From NCBI RefSeq assembly GCF_011386835.1, contig NC_088805.1, forward strand, positions 11,776,836 to 11,840,835: a stretch of DNA of 64,000 bases, in the 5' to 3' direction. The stretch is from Chrysemys picta bellii. Lineage: Eukaryota; Chordata; Testudines; Emydidae. The notes below the pieces were generated by a model, which saw only the letters and a program-made list of their open reading frames with translations, searched no databases and was not told the DNA's origin. Position numbers and translations under genes: made by a program. Position 1 is the stretch's first letter, and every line of letters starts with the position of its first letter. Below are positions 46,389 through 59,419 of this stretch, one piece after another.

Positions 46389-46662
46389 TTAGACAAATAA
46401 AGACCTGGGGATTTTCCTTCCTTTCTTTCTCTGAACAAAGGACAACTCAGTTACAGATCAAAAACAGTTCACGCCACTAGCAGTCAGCACAATATCACCT
46501 CCAAGCAGAAATTAAAGTCCTACTCCACAGTCCTAGGGTCTGAAGTAGTAAATTTCCTATTTTGATTTCTTAGCAGTTTTGTGGGTTTTTTAACTGCTTT
46601 GTTTACTGGTATCCGTTTACTCTGTAGATCTTGGATATGGCAAGAGCCTGACTCAAAAACTA

Positions 46663-47001
46663 CAGTAACTCTTCACTTAAAGTTGTCCCGGTTAACGTTG
46701 TTTTGTTGTTACGTTGCTGATCAATGAGAGAACATGTTTGTTTAAAGTTGTGCAATGCTCCCTTATAACGTCGTCTGGCAGCTATCTACTTTGTCCACTG
46801 CTTGCAGAAAGAGCAACCCATTGGAGCTAGCTGCTGGGGGCATGGAACCAGGGTGGACAGGCAGCCTCCCTATCAGCTCCCTGTTCCCTTAAGTGCCCTG
46901 TGCGGCAGCCACCCAGCAGGCTATCAATTGCCAGCAGTTCAGCTGTCCCTCCCCCCACTTCCATGTGCTGCTCCTGCCCTCTGCCTTGGAGTTGCTCTCT
47001 C

Positions 47002-47033
<32 letters not shown>

Positions 47034-47180
47034 CCCTTTTGTCTGGTGAAAAAAAATTCCTGGAACCTAACCCTCCCTATTTACATTAATTCTTATGGGG
47101 AAATTGGATTTGCTTAACATCGTTTTGCTTAAAGTCGCATTTTTCAGGAACATAACTACAACATAAGCAAGGAGTTACTG
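46663..47180. mobile_element. Non-autonomous Tc1/mariner-superfamily element
   Basis: Ends CAGTAACTCTTCACTTA / complement CAGTAACTCCTTGCTTA flanked by TA dinucleotides (46661-46662 and 47181-47182), with inverted subterminal TTTAAAGTTG/CTTAAAGTCG blocks. 518 bp, no transposase. An (AC)n microsatellite of about 14 units at 47005-47033 lies inside. Confidence 0.8.
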
Positions 47181-47740
47181 TATATCTATTTTAATGTGGT
47201 TAAACTCTGATTACTGGGTATTCTGCTGTTCCACAGAATCCATCCTCATTACAGAACTGTGCTCCAGAACTTAAATTTTCACTTTAAAAAAACTGTTTTG
47301 AGCCTTTATTGAGAATGAAGAAAACATTCAAATGTCAGTGTAAGGCAATGCAGTGATGTCTTCAATAAGTGTGCAGCAGTAACTGAAAAGTGAATTTCCC
47401 ATTTCATTTCAAGGAGTTAAGAAAAAACAGAATATGGTAACAGCATAAAATATGTATTTAATATAACAACACAGAGGGTGGCTATTGTACTAATGTACTA
47501 CTGATGTTCATATTTTAACTAAAAAGTCTACAATTTTTAATTTAAATGAAGCTGACAAAGAATGCTCAAACTGCCACAGAATTTAGGCCCAATTTGCTGC
47601 CGAGGCCTTCGGTTATACTCTTAAAAGTAGTTGCACTGCAGTTAAAGAAGAGTGTGAGAGAGTTTCAACTATAAAGGGGTTTAGCTTGAGGTTTTATTTT
47701 AAACCAGTTTAGTTAAATTAGCGCAAAAAGATGAATCAAC

Positions 47741-48175
47741 ACTTCGGTCAAGTCTACACTACAATCTTTGGCCAGCACAGCTATGTCAGTCAGAGGCGTG
47801 ATGAGGTGCGATGTGACCACCACTGGGGTATATACAGCTATACTAGCAAAACGCATTTTTGCCAGCATAGCTTATTGCACTGATGGGAGGGCAGCACTAG
47901 AACAAGTTATTCTGACAAAAGCAGCTTTGCCTTCAGAAGTTCTATCCACACTGAACACTTTGCCAGTATACTGGTATAGGTAAATGGGCAAAGTACTCCT
48001 CCCATGGACCCAGCCTTATTTTGATTAAACTTAAGGCAATTAGGAATCAATTTAAGATAAATCAAAATAAGCTACACTTCACTCTTACTTCAATTGATCT
48101 ACACATGGATTTGCACTGGTGTAACTAAATTGGGTTAAAAACAGATTTAAGTTAAGCCAGTGTAGTTTTGGCATG
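47741..48175. mobile_element. Possible further MITE remnants
   Basis: GGTCAAGTCTACACTAC at 47746-47762 is a Harbinger-like end, and GCCAGCACAGCTATG / CAGCATAGCTTATTG are typical subterminal boxes, but the matching right end is not clear. The stretch GGTGTAACTAAATTGGGTTAA at 48117 resembles the MITE at 26309. Confidence 0.4.
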
Positions 48176-48189
48176 ACCAACATCTTATA

Positions 48190-49418
48190 TATTATGGCCT
48201 TTCAGCCTAGTTTTGAGGGGGGGGAGGGGGACTTAGACAAGGAGCAGCTCACACTTCAGATGTCACCAATTTAGATAAGCTCTGAAGTCTAAGGATGTGC
48301 AGTGTCCAAAAGCCCACCTTTTGAGGAAGACAGACAAAGTATTTTTTTACATATTAGGTGAACTTAACGTACAGTAGCATTTGAGGGCTATTAGAAAATA
48401 ATAAAAGAACATCTTTGAAGGTCACCTTAAACTGTCAAACTAAAATCTAATAAAAACCTCAAGCAAAATGCTAACTTGGGACTTTGTCTACTAATAATCC
48501 CAAAGACAAACAATCATCTATCTAAAAAACAGTTCCCAAAAGTTTAGCTTTTGCTATCAGGGCACTGAAGGGAAGAAGGAAGGCATGTTAAAAAAAAAAA
48601 TCTTCAGACACATTTACTGAATCAAATCAGCAGTTTCAGAACTCTGTCTCATACTACAAAGATATCTTGCACAGCTCCAAGGCTAGAGAGAGTTCAAAAA
48701 CTCCATTCTATCTGAAAAATCGACCGCAGGGGCTAAACATCTTACATGTGACCTTGGTGGACCATGTTTTTTCTGGCTGGCTCAGAACAAGCTGGCCTTT
48801 CATCAAGCAAGATGTTTCAACACTCCTCCAGATTTGTTAGCATTTCAGAAACAAGGCCACTACAAAATCTACATGTTAGACAAACAGCTGTTTATTTGCT
48901 ATTGATACCAAATTAAATTAAGAAGTTAGCTGGGTCTTTCAACAGTTCGAAGTGTTTACTCCAGTTGCTGCAGCAATCTAAAGTGACGGCAGATACTACT
49001 TGTTCAGTAAAAGCTATTTCATACAGAAATCAGAGTTTCATTCTCTTTTCCTGGGAAGGTGGGAATATGATGTGACTCAGTTACAGGGCAGGCTGCACCT
49101 CTGATCCCTCCCTGGTTTCTATTAGTGCATCGCACCAAGTGATAGGCCTCAAGCCTTTACCTTTCCCAGGATGGAACTGCAGTTCTCCCACACTCCTACA
49201 CCAGGCCCTCGGCTACACTACCCTGTCTGTCAACCATGCTTACCCAAGAGGTCCAACTGCATTCGGTACTTGCGGTTCTTTCCTTTGGGAGTCTGTGACC
49301 ATTGGTGAATACAATGACCAGGAAGCCTTCTTAAAATCAACATACAATTTAATCTTAACAGTTGGAACAAGCATAACATCAGAGAAAGGATTTCAAAACA
49401 GTCTACACTCATATCTAT
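48190..49418. other. Intron 1 segment: unresolved, possibly part of a larger repeat
   Basis: No gene. The stretch from about 49070 to 49418 continues beyond the PLE insertion at 51009 and has the feel of one dispersed repeat split by it, but I could not define ends. Confidence 0.35.
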
Positions 49419-49428
49419 CTTGACTAAA

Positions 49429-50998
49429 GAGAGAAAAGGTGGATGATGTAGTATTTTTATTGGACCAATTTCTGTTTGTGAAAGAGATAGGATTTTGAGC
49501 TACACAGAGCTCTTCTTCAGGTCTGGGAAAGATACTGATTGTGTCACAACTAAATACAAGGTGGAACAGATTACTTAAAATGCTTATGATAAACAATCAT
49601 ATTCCAAGAGATCATTCAAAGTGAATTGGCCTGTTAACACTTCTGCAGTCAGAGGACAAAAAAGAAAAAAAAGTGTGGGGAGGTTTGGGGGGTTACAGAT
49701 TGTTGTAATAAGCCATAAATCTAGTGTCTTTATTAAGACCATGATCTGTAGTGTCTAGCCATTATGAATTTAAGCGCCGAGGCTCATCTTTTGAAGGTGT
49801 TGTGCAGGTTTCCTTTGAGGATGAAAACAAAGATCAGATATGGAGTGATCATTTGGTGCAAAGTATTCGCCCATGGGTGATTTGATTTAATCTTATTTTT
49901 TGAGAGTTCATTCGAAAGTGTAGTGATTGTCTGGTTTCTCTCACAGTTATTGGGGCATTTATGCACTGGATGAGGTACACCACATGTGGTGATGGACATG
50001 TGTAAATCCCATGGATTTTGAAACATGAGTTGTGGGGGGATACCGCCACAGCTATGATGATCAGTATGTCTGCAGGTTTTGCATTTGTTATGGCAGGATC
50101 CTGTGGGTTCTGATCTTTGGGGAGCTTGCTTCTGATGAGCTTGGCAAGGTTGGGGGAGTGTTTGAAGGCCAAAAAAAGATTTCTTTCACTATGTGGATCC
50201 CATCAAGTCTGGATTTAATTGTTTTATGATACCCCACATGGGTTCCAGCGTGGGTGGTAAGTGAAAACTAGAGGTGGTACGGTCGGAGAGTATTTCCCCC
50301 CCACCCACCTGCCCCTCGGGATTGAAGCAGGCTCTATAGAGGTATTTGAGTGCCCTGCTCCATAATGCAATCTACTTCTCTGGTGGAGTGTCCTCGTTTG
50401 GTGAAGGCAGTTTTAAATGTGTTAAGACATATATTCCAGACTTTCTCCTCAGAGTATAGTCTGTGGTATCTCAGTGTTCGGCTGTAGATAGCAGACTTCT
50501 TGGTGTATTTGGGGTGGTTACTGGATCTCTGAAGGTAAATGTGGTGATCTATGAATTTCTCAAGAATACTTGTCTGTAAGGTTCCATTGTTGAATCAGAT
50601 CTGTACCAGCATCAACTGGTACAACTTCCTGGCCACAAGTTGTTTAGAGACAGTTTGACTGATGAGTGGTGGTTGTTGAAGTTGTGATGGAAATCTGTAA
50701 CTGAGTTTAGGTCATGAGGATGAAAATATCATTGATGTATCTCAGGTATATCGTTGGCTTTGTGGTGCATTTGTCCAGAAATTCTTCCTCCATGTGGCCC
50801 ATAAAGAGGCCGGCATATTGGGGAGCCATCCTAGTGTCCCTGGCTTCGCCCATGATTTGGGCAAAGTGTTTATTGTTGAATGTAAAATTGTTATGGGGGA
50901 GGATGAAATGGATGAGTTTGGCGATGTGTTTTGGGTTTATGTCTGAGTGTAGTCCATTGTCCTGTAGATATTTGAGGTAGACAGCGATGCCATCATCT
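49429..50998 (-). mobile_element. Penelope-like element, 5' truncated, with RT and GIY-YIG remnants
   Basis: Coding sense is minus and the 3' end is at 49429. The flanks CTTGACTAAA (49419-49428) and CTTAACTAAA (50999-51008) form a 10-bp TSD with one change. The 3' untranslated end reads, in sense, AGAC, CTGAAGA (49520-49514), the hairpin GAGCT...AGCTC, then AAAA where GAAA is expected. It is from another PLE subfamily than the palindromes but has the same layout. Confidence 0.88.
49800..50990 (-). pseudogene. PLE reverse transcriptase C-terminal part and GIY-YIG endonuclease, degraded
   Basis: The first piece (about 50990-50720) reads GIAVYLKYLQDNGL, LPHNNFTFNNKHFAQIMG, APQYAGLFMGHMEEEFL and YLRYINDIFILM. 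The last is RT motif C with YIND in place of YIDD, a G-to-A change that removes one catalytic Asp. Stops follow. The piece at 50172-49849 reads FKHSPNLAKLIRSKLP and HVVYLIQC, the GIY-YIG start with VYLIQC, then RETRQSLHFRMNSQKIRLNQ. RT followed by GIY-YIG is the defining PLE order. Confidence 0.87.
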
Positions 50999-51008
50999 CT
51001 TAACTAAA

Positions 51009-51810
51009 AGCTTACCATCCCCTGGAGGGAAGCCTATGAAGTTCCTCACACTCCCAGTTACGCTAACCTCTAGGGTCTCAGTGTCCGTCTGTTTTCCTTA
51101 ATTGTCTTTCCCAGATTTAGGGAGTATGTCCTCTTAAATCCAATCAGGGCCTTTGTCCTGCTGTTCCTAAGGTTGGAACACACACACACACACACACCCC
51201 CCTTGACAAACTCAGGTGAGCTCAGCAGGGCATCATAGGTAGAACATCAAAGCAAATGGCTCTTGCATTGTCCCTTAAGCTTCGGTGACTGGCTGGCTAG
51301 GTCAAGCTATTGTACTTTTTCCTGCTTGTTTTTCCAACAGCCTGCTATTAAACTAACCTAACATTCACATAGGAAACATTTCAATTTCTAACCCAACACA
51401 AGCCACACAGTAAATATCCAAATAACCAGGTCAACATACTGTATTCATTAATTGTTACAGAGTTACAGGGACTACACAGATGTACCTTTTATAGTTAAAA
51501 GGATAGTGTTATCAAAGTATGGCTAAACAAGCAGCCCTGTTATAACAGTCCTCTTCATAAGTTCTCTTCCTCCAACAGTAAATATGACTGGGTCATGAAT
51601 ATCGTTGTACTCTAGAAGTATTAGGCTGGTTCTCTTTAAATGTAGCTCTGGCCTTAAATAGCTTTCCATGGATGTAATATATAATTTCAGAATAAATTAA
51701 TGCAGAGTTAATTTATTCTAGTAATTCTAGTTTTGTCTACACTAATAAATGCACTGTTGCAAAATGCACTGGTTGCAGTCACACCACTACAAATGATCTT
51801 GGCACGTTTT
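51009..51810. other. Intron 1 segment after the PLE: unresolved
   Basis: An (AC)n run of about 10 units lies at 51178-51197. TTTTGTCTACACT at 51731 hints at a lost Harbinger-type end. No gene. Confidence 0.4.
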
Positions 51811-52138
51811 TACGTCACAGAATCAGTGACTTCCAGAGACTTCTGTGACATTTTCCACTTCAGCCCCAGGGCAGCGGGGCTGGCATTGGCAGCCAGGCTG
51901 GGGCCTGCAGCTCCCAGCTGCCACAGGCAATGGGTGAACCCCAAAACTGCCCAGCTGCCAGGGAGGACCCTATATCTCCTAGCCATGGCCAGCAAGGGGA
52001 ACCCCTGCACTCTCAGCCACCCGGGGCGACAGGTCGACCCCGGAGTCTCAGCAGTTCTGGGTGCCGGATCCTCCCCACTTTATCAGGGATATTTTTAGTA
52101 AAAGTCAGGGGCAGGTCCGTGACAAAATCTTAGCCTTA
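51811..52138. mobile_element. hAT-like MITE, left end missing
   Basis: The right end GTGACAAAATCTTAGCCTTA and the inner ATTTTTAGTAAAAG and CTTCTGTGACATTTTCCACTTCAG match the element at 54294. The left 15-20 bp are absent. The GC-rich centre (51860-52060) gives spurious ORFs on both strands. Confidence 0.7.
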
Positions 52139-53814
52139 ATAATGACGTTCCTGCCCCAAGCTGGCAATCTAGGCCAAGTCAAGACATAAGAAAGCTGTAG
52201 ACAAACAAGGGGACACTACAAGAACAGTAACCTCAGATACCTCTGTTGTCCTAACAATGATCTAATCTGCAAAAAGAAAAAAAGCCATGGGATTTTAGTT
52301 TTGTATAGATTCCAGAAAGCAGGGAATTTTTGTTTGTGAAGGGGTTATTTATTATCTTTTAACACTAGCAGTGTCTTTATTTCCCTGGTTTTGCTAGAGA
52401 ACTCCTTGGAGACCTAGAATGGGAGACCTCTTGACTTAACTGCAAGGATGGGAATGATGAAAAAATGGAGTAATTCTTCTAAGTATTTGTGAAGGCTATG
52501 AGTTGAACAGGTATTAAATACCTAAAGATGTAAATGGTTTGACCAAAAAAAAAAATCTCTCCTTTTCATATGCTCAGGTTTCACTTTTCTATGGTAATAT
52601 CATAATCTCAATAATTCTCCAGTCCTTTAACAGTAGAGAATATAAAAATCAAGATTAAAAAACACTTCAAATCTTAAAAATTATAACCCAAAGAAGGACA
52701 ATTCTGGCTTTTGTAGGGCACCTTTTTCTTTAAGCACCTTTGCCATTTTCTTTCACCCCCTTTCCCCTTCATATATGTACTGTTTTCAAATTTAGTAACA
52801 AATCCCAGACATCTCAAAAGAAAATTCCTGTCAGTGCTATGCTTCCTCCAATGGCCATCCTAACTCACCAGTTATGTGAAAACAGTTTTGGAGGCATTTT
52901 TGAGAATTGCAGGTTCAATAATATACTACCACTGAATTACTGACAGCTGGTACCAATTAATAGGAAGAAATTACTGCAAGTCATACTCCACAAATAAAGG
53001 CTTAACAGGTAAGAGTTGTAGGTTGCTTTAAGTCCCTTTTTTGGCTCTTCTCAGTAAGTGACCCTACAATGCATAGCTTATCAGCAAGAAATTAAGACTG
53101 CTCTAAGACTAGTTTGAGTCATTAATTTTCTGATAAGAATAATCAATCAACATGAACCAGCTAGAGATGAGGAATGACTCATTAGTAATGTTCTCAGCAC
53201 CTGCAATACATACATGAGTACTAAAATCTGTTTCACTGAGACTGGCAGATAAACACTGGTTAGAACAGGGTCTGTATTTACCAACTATTGGTTCAAAAGT
53301 TAGAGCTGAAGTTGAAGAAATTAATTTGTTCTAGACAACCACCTGCCTGCACTTGGAAGGCCTTGTTAAGAATATGAGTGCCAATTTCTTGCATGTAGAG
53401 TAGTGGAGCTCAGTACACTGTATAATGTAATTTCACAGGGAAAAAAATTACTCTCCTAGCACATCAATTAAAATTCATCAACTGCTCCCTCCGCCTAGCC
53501 CAATGACATTCTCAGCTCACAGTCATGTCTGGCATGGAGGAACAAAAGCTAGACAAATATGGTTTAGGGGACCAAACACTGAAAACCATGTTAATTTTAA
53601 CTTAAAGTTTTAATTGTGTGGGGAAAAGTTGGCCCCCAATCTCATAATATAAAGGATATTTTGGGCTTAAAGGAGCTTTACTAGTTGTGCAACTCTGATT
53701 ACAGTCCCCTACAAGAATAAGAACACACTTTCCCTTTACCCCACCCTAGAGCATATTTAGATTATTTATTCTCCTATGCGCAGTTGCAGCTTCTCCTATA
53801 CCAGGAAACTACCC
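52139..53814. other. Intron 1 segment: no recognisable feature
   Basis: No exon, array or transposon end recognised. Confidence 0.5.
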
Positions 53815-54062
53815 ATAGTTGTAAACAGGGCTTCTGTCAACAAAGTTTTTCTGAAAATTTCCACCAGTGCTAGCCACACTATGAGCACTAGGGTAGACGG
53901 GCCACCAGTCTGTGCTGTCCAGACTTACTCACATCAGGATAGGATAACAAGGTGGTAAAACTGTTGACAGCCAATCTATACTACCACTCCTACCATTGCT
54001 AGAAATGGTACTAGAGTAATGGTGGGAAATTTTTCAGAAAAACCTCAGTGTAGACACAGCCA
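53815..54062. mobile_element. Possible short MITE
   Basis: GGCTTCTGTCAACAAAGTTTTTC on the left and GAAAAACCTCAGTGTAGACACAGCC on the right form a weak inverted pair; inverted GAAAATTTCCACCA / TGGTGGGAAATTTTTC blocks lie inside. No clear TSD. Confidence 0.4.
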
Positions 54063-54293
54063 AAGGTGTCTCAGACCACCCTAAACCGTAACTGAAATAT
54101 GGTTTGGTCCAATGGATGAAGGGATCCAGCATGCTATTTATTAACAGGTGTAAGATTCGACTGCTTCTGCACTATAACCTTTTCAACCTTGATTGGGAGG
54201 AGTGGACCGAGAGAACCTATGGCTGACACCTTAGTTAACTGGTTACTTTTTGTTTATTTGGTTAGTTTTTTTTGTTAACATGGGGCCTATGAG

Positions 54294-54598
54294 TAAGGAT
54301 AAAATTTTGTCACGGAGGTCATGGAAGTAATAGATTCCATGACTTTCAAAGACGTCCGTGACATTTTCTGCTTCAGCTGCGTGCTGGGGCAGCAGAGATG
54401 AAGATTTGAGCCACCACCAGGGGCAGCGTGGGTCCCAGAGCCGTTAATGCCCCCACCCCTTCTCCCACTCCCAACCTCCCCCCACCCTTATTTTTAGTGG
54501 CAGTTAGACAGGTCACAGGCTTCCGTGAATTTTTGTTTATTGCCTGTGAGCGGTCTGCGACTTTTACTAAAAATAACCAGGACAAAATCTTAACCTTA
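54294..54598. mobile_element. hAT-like MITE with 8-bp TSD
   Basis: Ends TAAGGATAAAATTTTGTC / complement TAAGGTTAAGATTTTGTC; flanks CCTATGAG (54286-54293) and CATATGAG (54599-54606), 7 of 8 matching. GTGACATTTTCTGCTTCAG and ATTTTTAGTAAAAG are shared with 51811-52138. Confidence 0.78.
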
Positions 54599-54606
54599 CA
54601 TATGAG

Positions 54607-55890
54607 GTAGCAAATCATCTCATGAAATACCAGGGTTTCCTCAAAAACAGATTGAGAGCCGCTTTTGTCTGTGTCAAAGTTTAGCTTCTGCAGCTCCCCA
54701 AATGTATGATTTATACTTGCTTTCTAATCTGTTTTCAATCAGTTTGAAATCCTTCCAGATAATAAGTACTGTAACACAAGCCCATAGAAACAATCCATGG
54801 TTTTTGTTTTCATTGAAAGCTGAACAAACCCAAGGATAATAGCAAGGAAGTATGTAACTGTTTTAAAATAAAGATAACAGGACCAGCACAAACTATCCCA
54901 GCCACCTAAAGAATTAAGGCTGGACAGAACTCTAGGACTATTTCTCACACAATCCATTTGTCATCTTTGGCAAACAAATTATGTAATTAAAGAGTGACTG
55001 GGGACACTTATGGTGATTTTTTTTTAAAGAGATTAATGTTTTTCTACATACCTTAACATAGAAAAATAATTAACAATAAGACCCCAACACCACATGCACA
55101 CACCTCATGAAGGATATGAAAAAGCTTTGGAACTCTGCAGTATTCCCAATTTAGTATGGAATAAACTAAACCTACTCTCTAATTACATCAAGTGTACTTG
55201 ACTGACATCAATATCAGCAAAAGATTAAGGCAGATGGGACTTCTAAATCACAGACCATCTTTGGAGTACTGCAGGAGGTGCATGTGGGAGAAAGTGAACT
55301 TGAAGTTAGTCAATGAGGACAGGCAAGCCCAGGCATGGAAATTTAAAAGCTATTAATATTTTCTGGAAACAGAAATGTAGATTAAAGAGCAGAAAGATTA
55401 TATTTTAAATTTGAGTAGAATAGGGAGCAGTTTTTCAGTAAAAAAGAAGTTAAAAGCAAAAAATATTAAATGATGCTCTGGGGTAATTAAGACTTTCAAG
55501 TAAAAACTAACACTTTCTTTGTAGGGATGTGGAAACAGTTTCTCATGCAAACAGTCAGAAGCCAACTTTGTTTGGTAGGATGAGGCTAAGGTACCACTAC
55601 TTAAAAAAAATCAAAGTCAGACAGAATTAAGTGATATAAAAATTTCTTTTTAAAGATGGCTAATAAAGAAAGTCAGTTACATTCGAACTAAGGATGTTCC
55701 ACTAAGTTCTTTTAAAACAGAAACAAAGCAGCATGTAGTCTTCGCAGCCAACATATTAAGTCCCAGATAGAAGCTTTCTTCTATTGGCTGGATCATCTTC
55801 TAGAGATATGCACTAAACCATATTTGATCTTGCAAAAATTGATTTGTGTATCTCGTTCCAGGCAAAGGCAGAGAAAAATCCAACTCCAAG
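54607..55890. other. Intron 1 segment: no recognisable feature
   Basis: AT-rich; nothing recognised. Confidence 0.5.
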
Positions 55891-56020
55891 TGTTTGTCTA
55901 GACTAGAACTTTTGCTCCTATTATAACTAGAGTCTACTGACTGCCCATTAATTTAGTTAAAACTTGTACAAGCTAAAACTTGACACTCCATAATCAGTTA
56001 ATTTTAGTCTAGACAAACCT
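55891..56020. mobile_element. Short MITE, about 130 bp
   Basis: Ends TGTTTGTCTAGACTAGAAC / complement AGGTTTGTCTAGACTAAAAT, with AGTTAAAACTTGTACAAG palindromic sequence in the middle. Superfamily unknown; the core GTCTAGACT differs from the Harbinger GTCTACACT. Confidence 0.6.
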
Positions 56021-56106
56021 CAAAATAAATATGTAAGAAAAAAATGAACTATTTTATTTACCTCAGTACAGAGATAAAATGAACAAATGCAGCACAAAAG
56101 GAGAGG

Positions 56107-56870
56107 GTACTCATCTCGTGCAGTAACTGGACTTTAAGATGTGTGCCTCTATGGGTGCTCCACTTCAGGTATGCGTGCTCCTTATGCACCTTTGATCAGA
56201 GATTTTTGGTAACTGTGCCTGTTAGGCCTGCACGTGCGCATCATACCTCCTTGTGCCCCATACCAAGGATATATAGAGCTTAGTAGGCAAACCACCCTCA
56301 GTTCCTTCTCCACTGAAACATCCCACAGACAAGACTTCGAAGAGGAGAGAGAACAGGAAAGTGTAATAACCTGGTTGATGTGGAAATTAGAGGATATTTT
56401 TTGTAAAAATTCAGTATGTGGTCATAAGAAAACCTTTTCCTTAAAAGAAAACTGTTAAGGGGCAGGTCTGACACTAATGACCCCAGTTCCCTGACCCTGT
56501 GGACAGAAGTTATGGCTCCCAAAAATGCCCTTTTCATAGGTAAGTGTACCAGAAAACTATTAGCCGGTGGCTCAAATGAAGGTTTCATGAGGCAGTGAAG
56601 GACTAAGTTAAAATCCCATACAGGAGTGGATTTCTTATTTATAGGAATAGATTAATCAACCCTTTAATGAACCTTGCCATTGTCAGGTAGGCAAATACGG
56701 AGGATCCCTCCACAGATTAATGGAAGGCTGTGAGTGCTGCTAAAAGAACTTTAAGAACTCATAGAAAGACATGACTTTCTTAATTCCTAACGATAATCTA
56801 GAACAGCAAGAAGAGGAGAATTAATTGATGAAAGGTGTATCTTTCACCTAGATTAGAATTTATGGGCTGT
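56107..56870 (-). mobile_element. Second, diverged DIRS-type fragment
   Basis: The terminal region is at 56107-56230 (GTACTCATCTCGTGCAGTAA, TAAGATGTGTGCCTCTATGG). The minus frame at 56588-56298 encodes KRAFLGAITSVHRVRELGSL, the recombinase catalytic-domain start in which the Arg-Arg pair has become His-Arg. The plus-strand stretch GGCTCAAATGAAGGTTTCATGAG to AAATCCCATACAGGAGTGG (56569-56630) lines up with 43478-43537 of the first DIRS element. Heavily decayed, so an older, separate family. Confidence 0.72.
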
Positions 56871-57510
56871 TTAAAGGTCAAACTCATTCTTCCATTCACG
56901 GTGCACAGTGTAACATTACATAACAAAAACAGGATCATCTCATTCACATTTGTCACATCTTGTGTTAATTTGGGATGATCACCCTGAACACCTGCTTTGG
57001 CTCAGGTCAGGTGACGCCTCCTTCCTGTTTTGGAGGTTTCATATTAATAGCATTGAATCAGTTTATATTTGTTCCAATGTGTATTATATTCTATACTGAA
57101 ATTATAAACACATGAAGCAGTGACTCCTTTAAGAAACAATACCTATTAGTAACTTCTATGTTAATTTAATGTTACAACATTGTCAAATTATATCTTCAGC
57201 AACAGAGCACTAGGTGAGCCAGAACTCCATTCCAGTGTTTCTCTGGTGGCCACATCAGTTTCATTAGGATTTAAAGCCATTAAATTCAACAAAGTTTCTG
57301 TAAAATCTTCCAGATATGAATCACTGCAACTTCCTAAGTCTCTTAAGAGAAACAATCATTCTCAGAGGACTGTGAACCAGCGCCTTGTGCTAACTCTGAA
57401 GCCCGTTAACAATATTGCCCTTTACATTTCTAACCATTTCAGATCTGATTTATTTTAAAAGAAACATCCTGTTTGACTAAAAATAAGTTAAGAGAAGGAA
57501 AAGACCTATG

Positions 57511-57693
57511 GGGCGTGATTTTCTGATAGTTTGCACACAAAGGAGGTGTGCAGGTTATCTTAGATGTGCATATGTCAGTGATCTGCTCATGCACTGGGCA
57601 GATAGGCACCCATCTAAACACATCCATGTACACATCTGATTTGTACAGATGTGCACACAAAATAGCACACAAGTTGTCTGAAAAATCAGGCCC
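57511..57693. mobile_element. Short MITE with GGGCxTGATTTT ends
   Basis: Left GGGCGTGATTTTCTGATAG; the right end, in complement, reads GGGCCTGATTTTTCAGA. The inside has inverted TGTGCACACAAA / TTTGCACACAAAG words. No clear TSD. Nothing is recognised from 56871 to 57510. Confidence 0.6.
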
Positions 57694-59419
57694 ATTAAAT
57701 TGTTAATCCATCCCACCACAATGGAGATTTCCACCACCATTCCTTGGGGAAGAGGTGAGGGGGGAACTGATCTCACCACTAAGACTTTTTCCTGATTTTT
57801 TTTTCCAGATTGCGTTTTCCTTCACTTAGTTCTAGCTGGAAATGTATGTGTCACAGGAGTGAGGGAGAAGGATGGAAAGAGAGCCTCCAGTTAATGGATG
57901 TGCAAAGGGGCATGTGTAGAGTTCCATTTGCCCCCACCCTTCACCCCACTTTGCCTCCCTAATAAATGCCCATCTGTGCATCATTCCAGAAATTGTGGAA
58001 GAGCACATCTTACCCCCATGAGACTAGTTCTTTAAATGTAGTGCCTATACAGCCACTACACTCTCAGCGTGCCCTCTAGCCCATTACTGTAATACAAACA
58101 ACAAATATTGAATCTTGAAGTGATTTTGAAAATTTGCAGCTGATGCTGCTATAGAGGCCCCGATCTCATAAACAGCCTTAGGTGCTAGGACCCCAGAATG
58201 CTGTTCCCCAGCCAGCACTGCTAGAGAAATCCTTAGTTCCGCATATTTTTATTTTATTTAAATTTTATTACCTTATCAATAAAAATATTGATTAAATTAC
58301 AAATTTGGGGGATTACAAACAATATTTGAAAGAACAGCTTGTTTTAAATCGAAGATCTATTAAACAGCTACACTATTCAGCAAAGTTTAATGTTATGTTT
58401 CAATAATACATAAGTTATCAAAATTTAAGGGAAATGAGTTATTTCACACTCTACAAGTAAAGAATTATTCAGTTATTCATTTATAGAGATAGTCAAAACA
58501 ATTACATTCTCTCTTTAATTTCTTAATTATTCTCTAAGCAACACTTGGACACGGAGTTGAAAAAATGTTTTTCCTCAGTTGCAAAATCCAACTTAGTGGG
58601 AAAAAGTCCCAAAAGTAACTAAAGTTTTGAAATTTATTAGTGTTTTCATACCATGAATCTGCTGATTTAGCAATGAATGGAATATATGGTCTTTTGCCAG
58701 TGAGAAATCAAGATATCTTTTACATTTCAATCTGCCTGAAAAATATTTGGCCAAAACAGACAGAAAAAAATTATTAAGTTTTATAAACTAAAGCATCAAA
58801 CAAAGCAAACAGTGGTATGCTTTATGCTGCAGAATATGAGAAAGAGGGGGGAACTTCTGTTTAATATAAGCTCCAATAAACACATATTTTAGACTTCAGT
58901 CATATCTGTTTGATTATCTTAGCCTTTCGAAATTAGCTCCAGAATTTTCAGGTAAACCTAGAACAAAAATACTGCAGGACCTTAAATTTGTTATATTTAA
59001 TCTCCATTTTTCAAGTGGAGCAATGCATTATTTATACTAAAAATTAGTATTTTTCAAACACTGACATTTTATGTCCCAGATTACTAATGTATTCTTCCAC
59101 AGAAAACCTTTTTCCTCAAATCATTAATTTTTAAATTGCATACATCTACTTTAGACTCCAAAGAATGAGAGATTCATATGGCCAAAAAGAGTTCTTATTT
59201 TAGAAATAGTTATATGATTTGGAGAGGGAGATGAATTTTTTAATAAGTCCTTCCGTCAACAGAAGTGGCTCCAGCTAAAGTAGATTGTACACAGGGAAGA
59301 AGAATCAGGAAATCCCTTAATAGAAATGGCTGTTACGTATTCATCCATATACCATCCTTCCTTATTTCTCTGGAACAGATTGAGACAAATCATGGAGGAT
59401 TAAAATAGGAAAGGATTTT

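Noticed and set aside
49071..51540. A second LTR-like block split by the PLE (inverted GTTACAGGGC / GTTATAACAGGGC at its ends)
   Set aside because: No duplicated flank, TATA box or poly(A) signal could be paired with these ends, so it was left as unresolved sequence.
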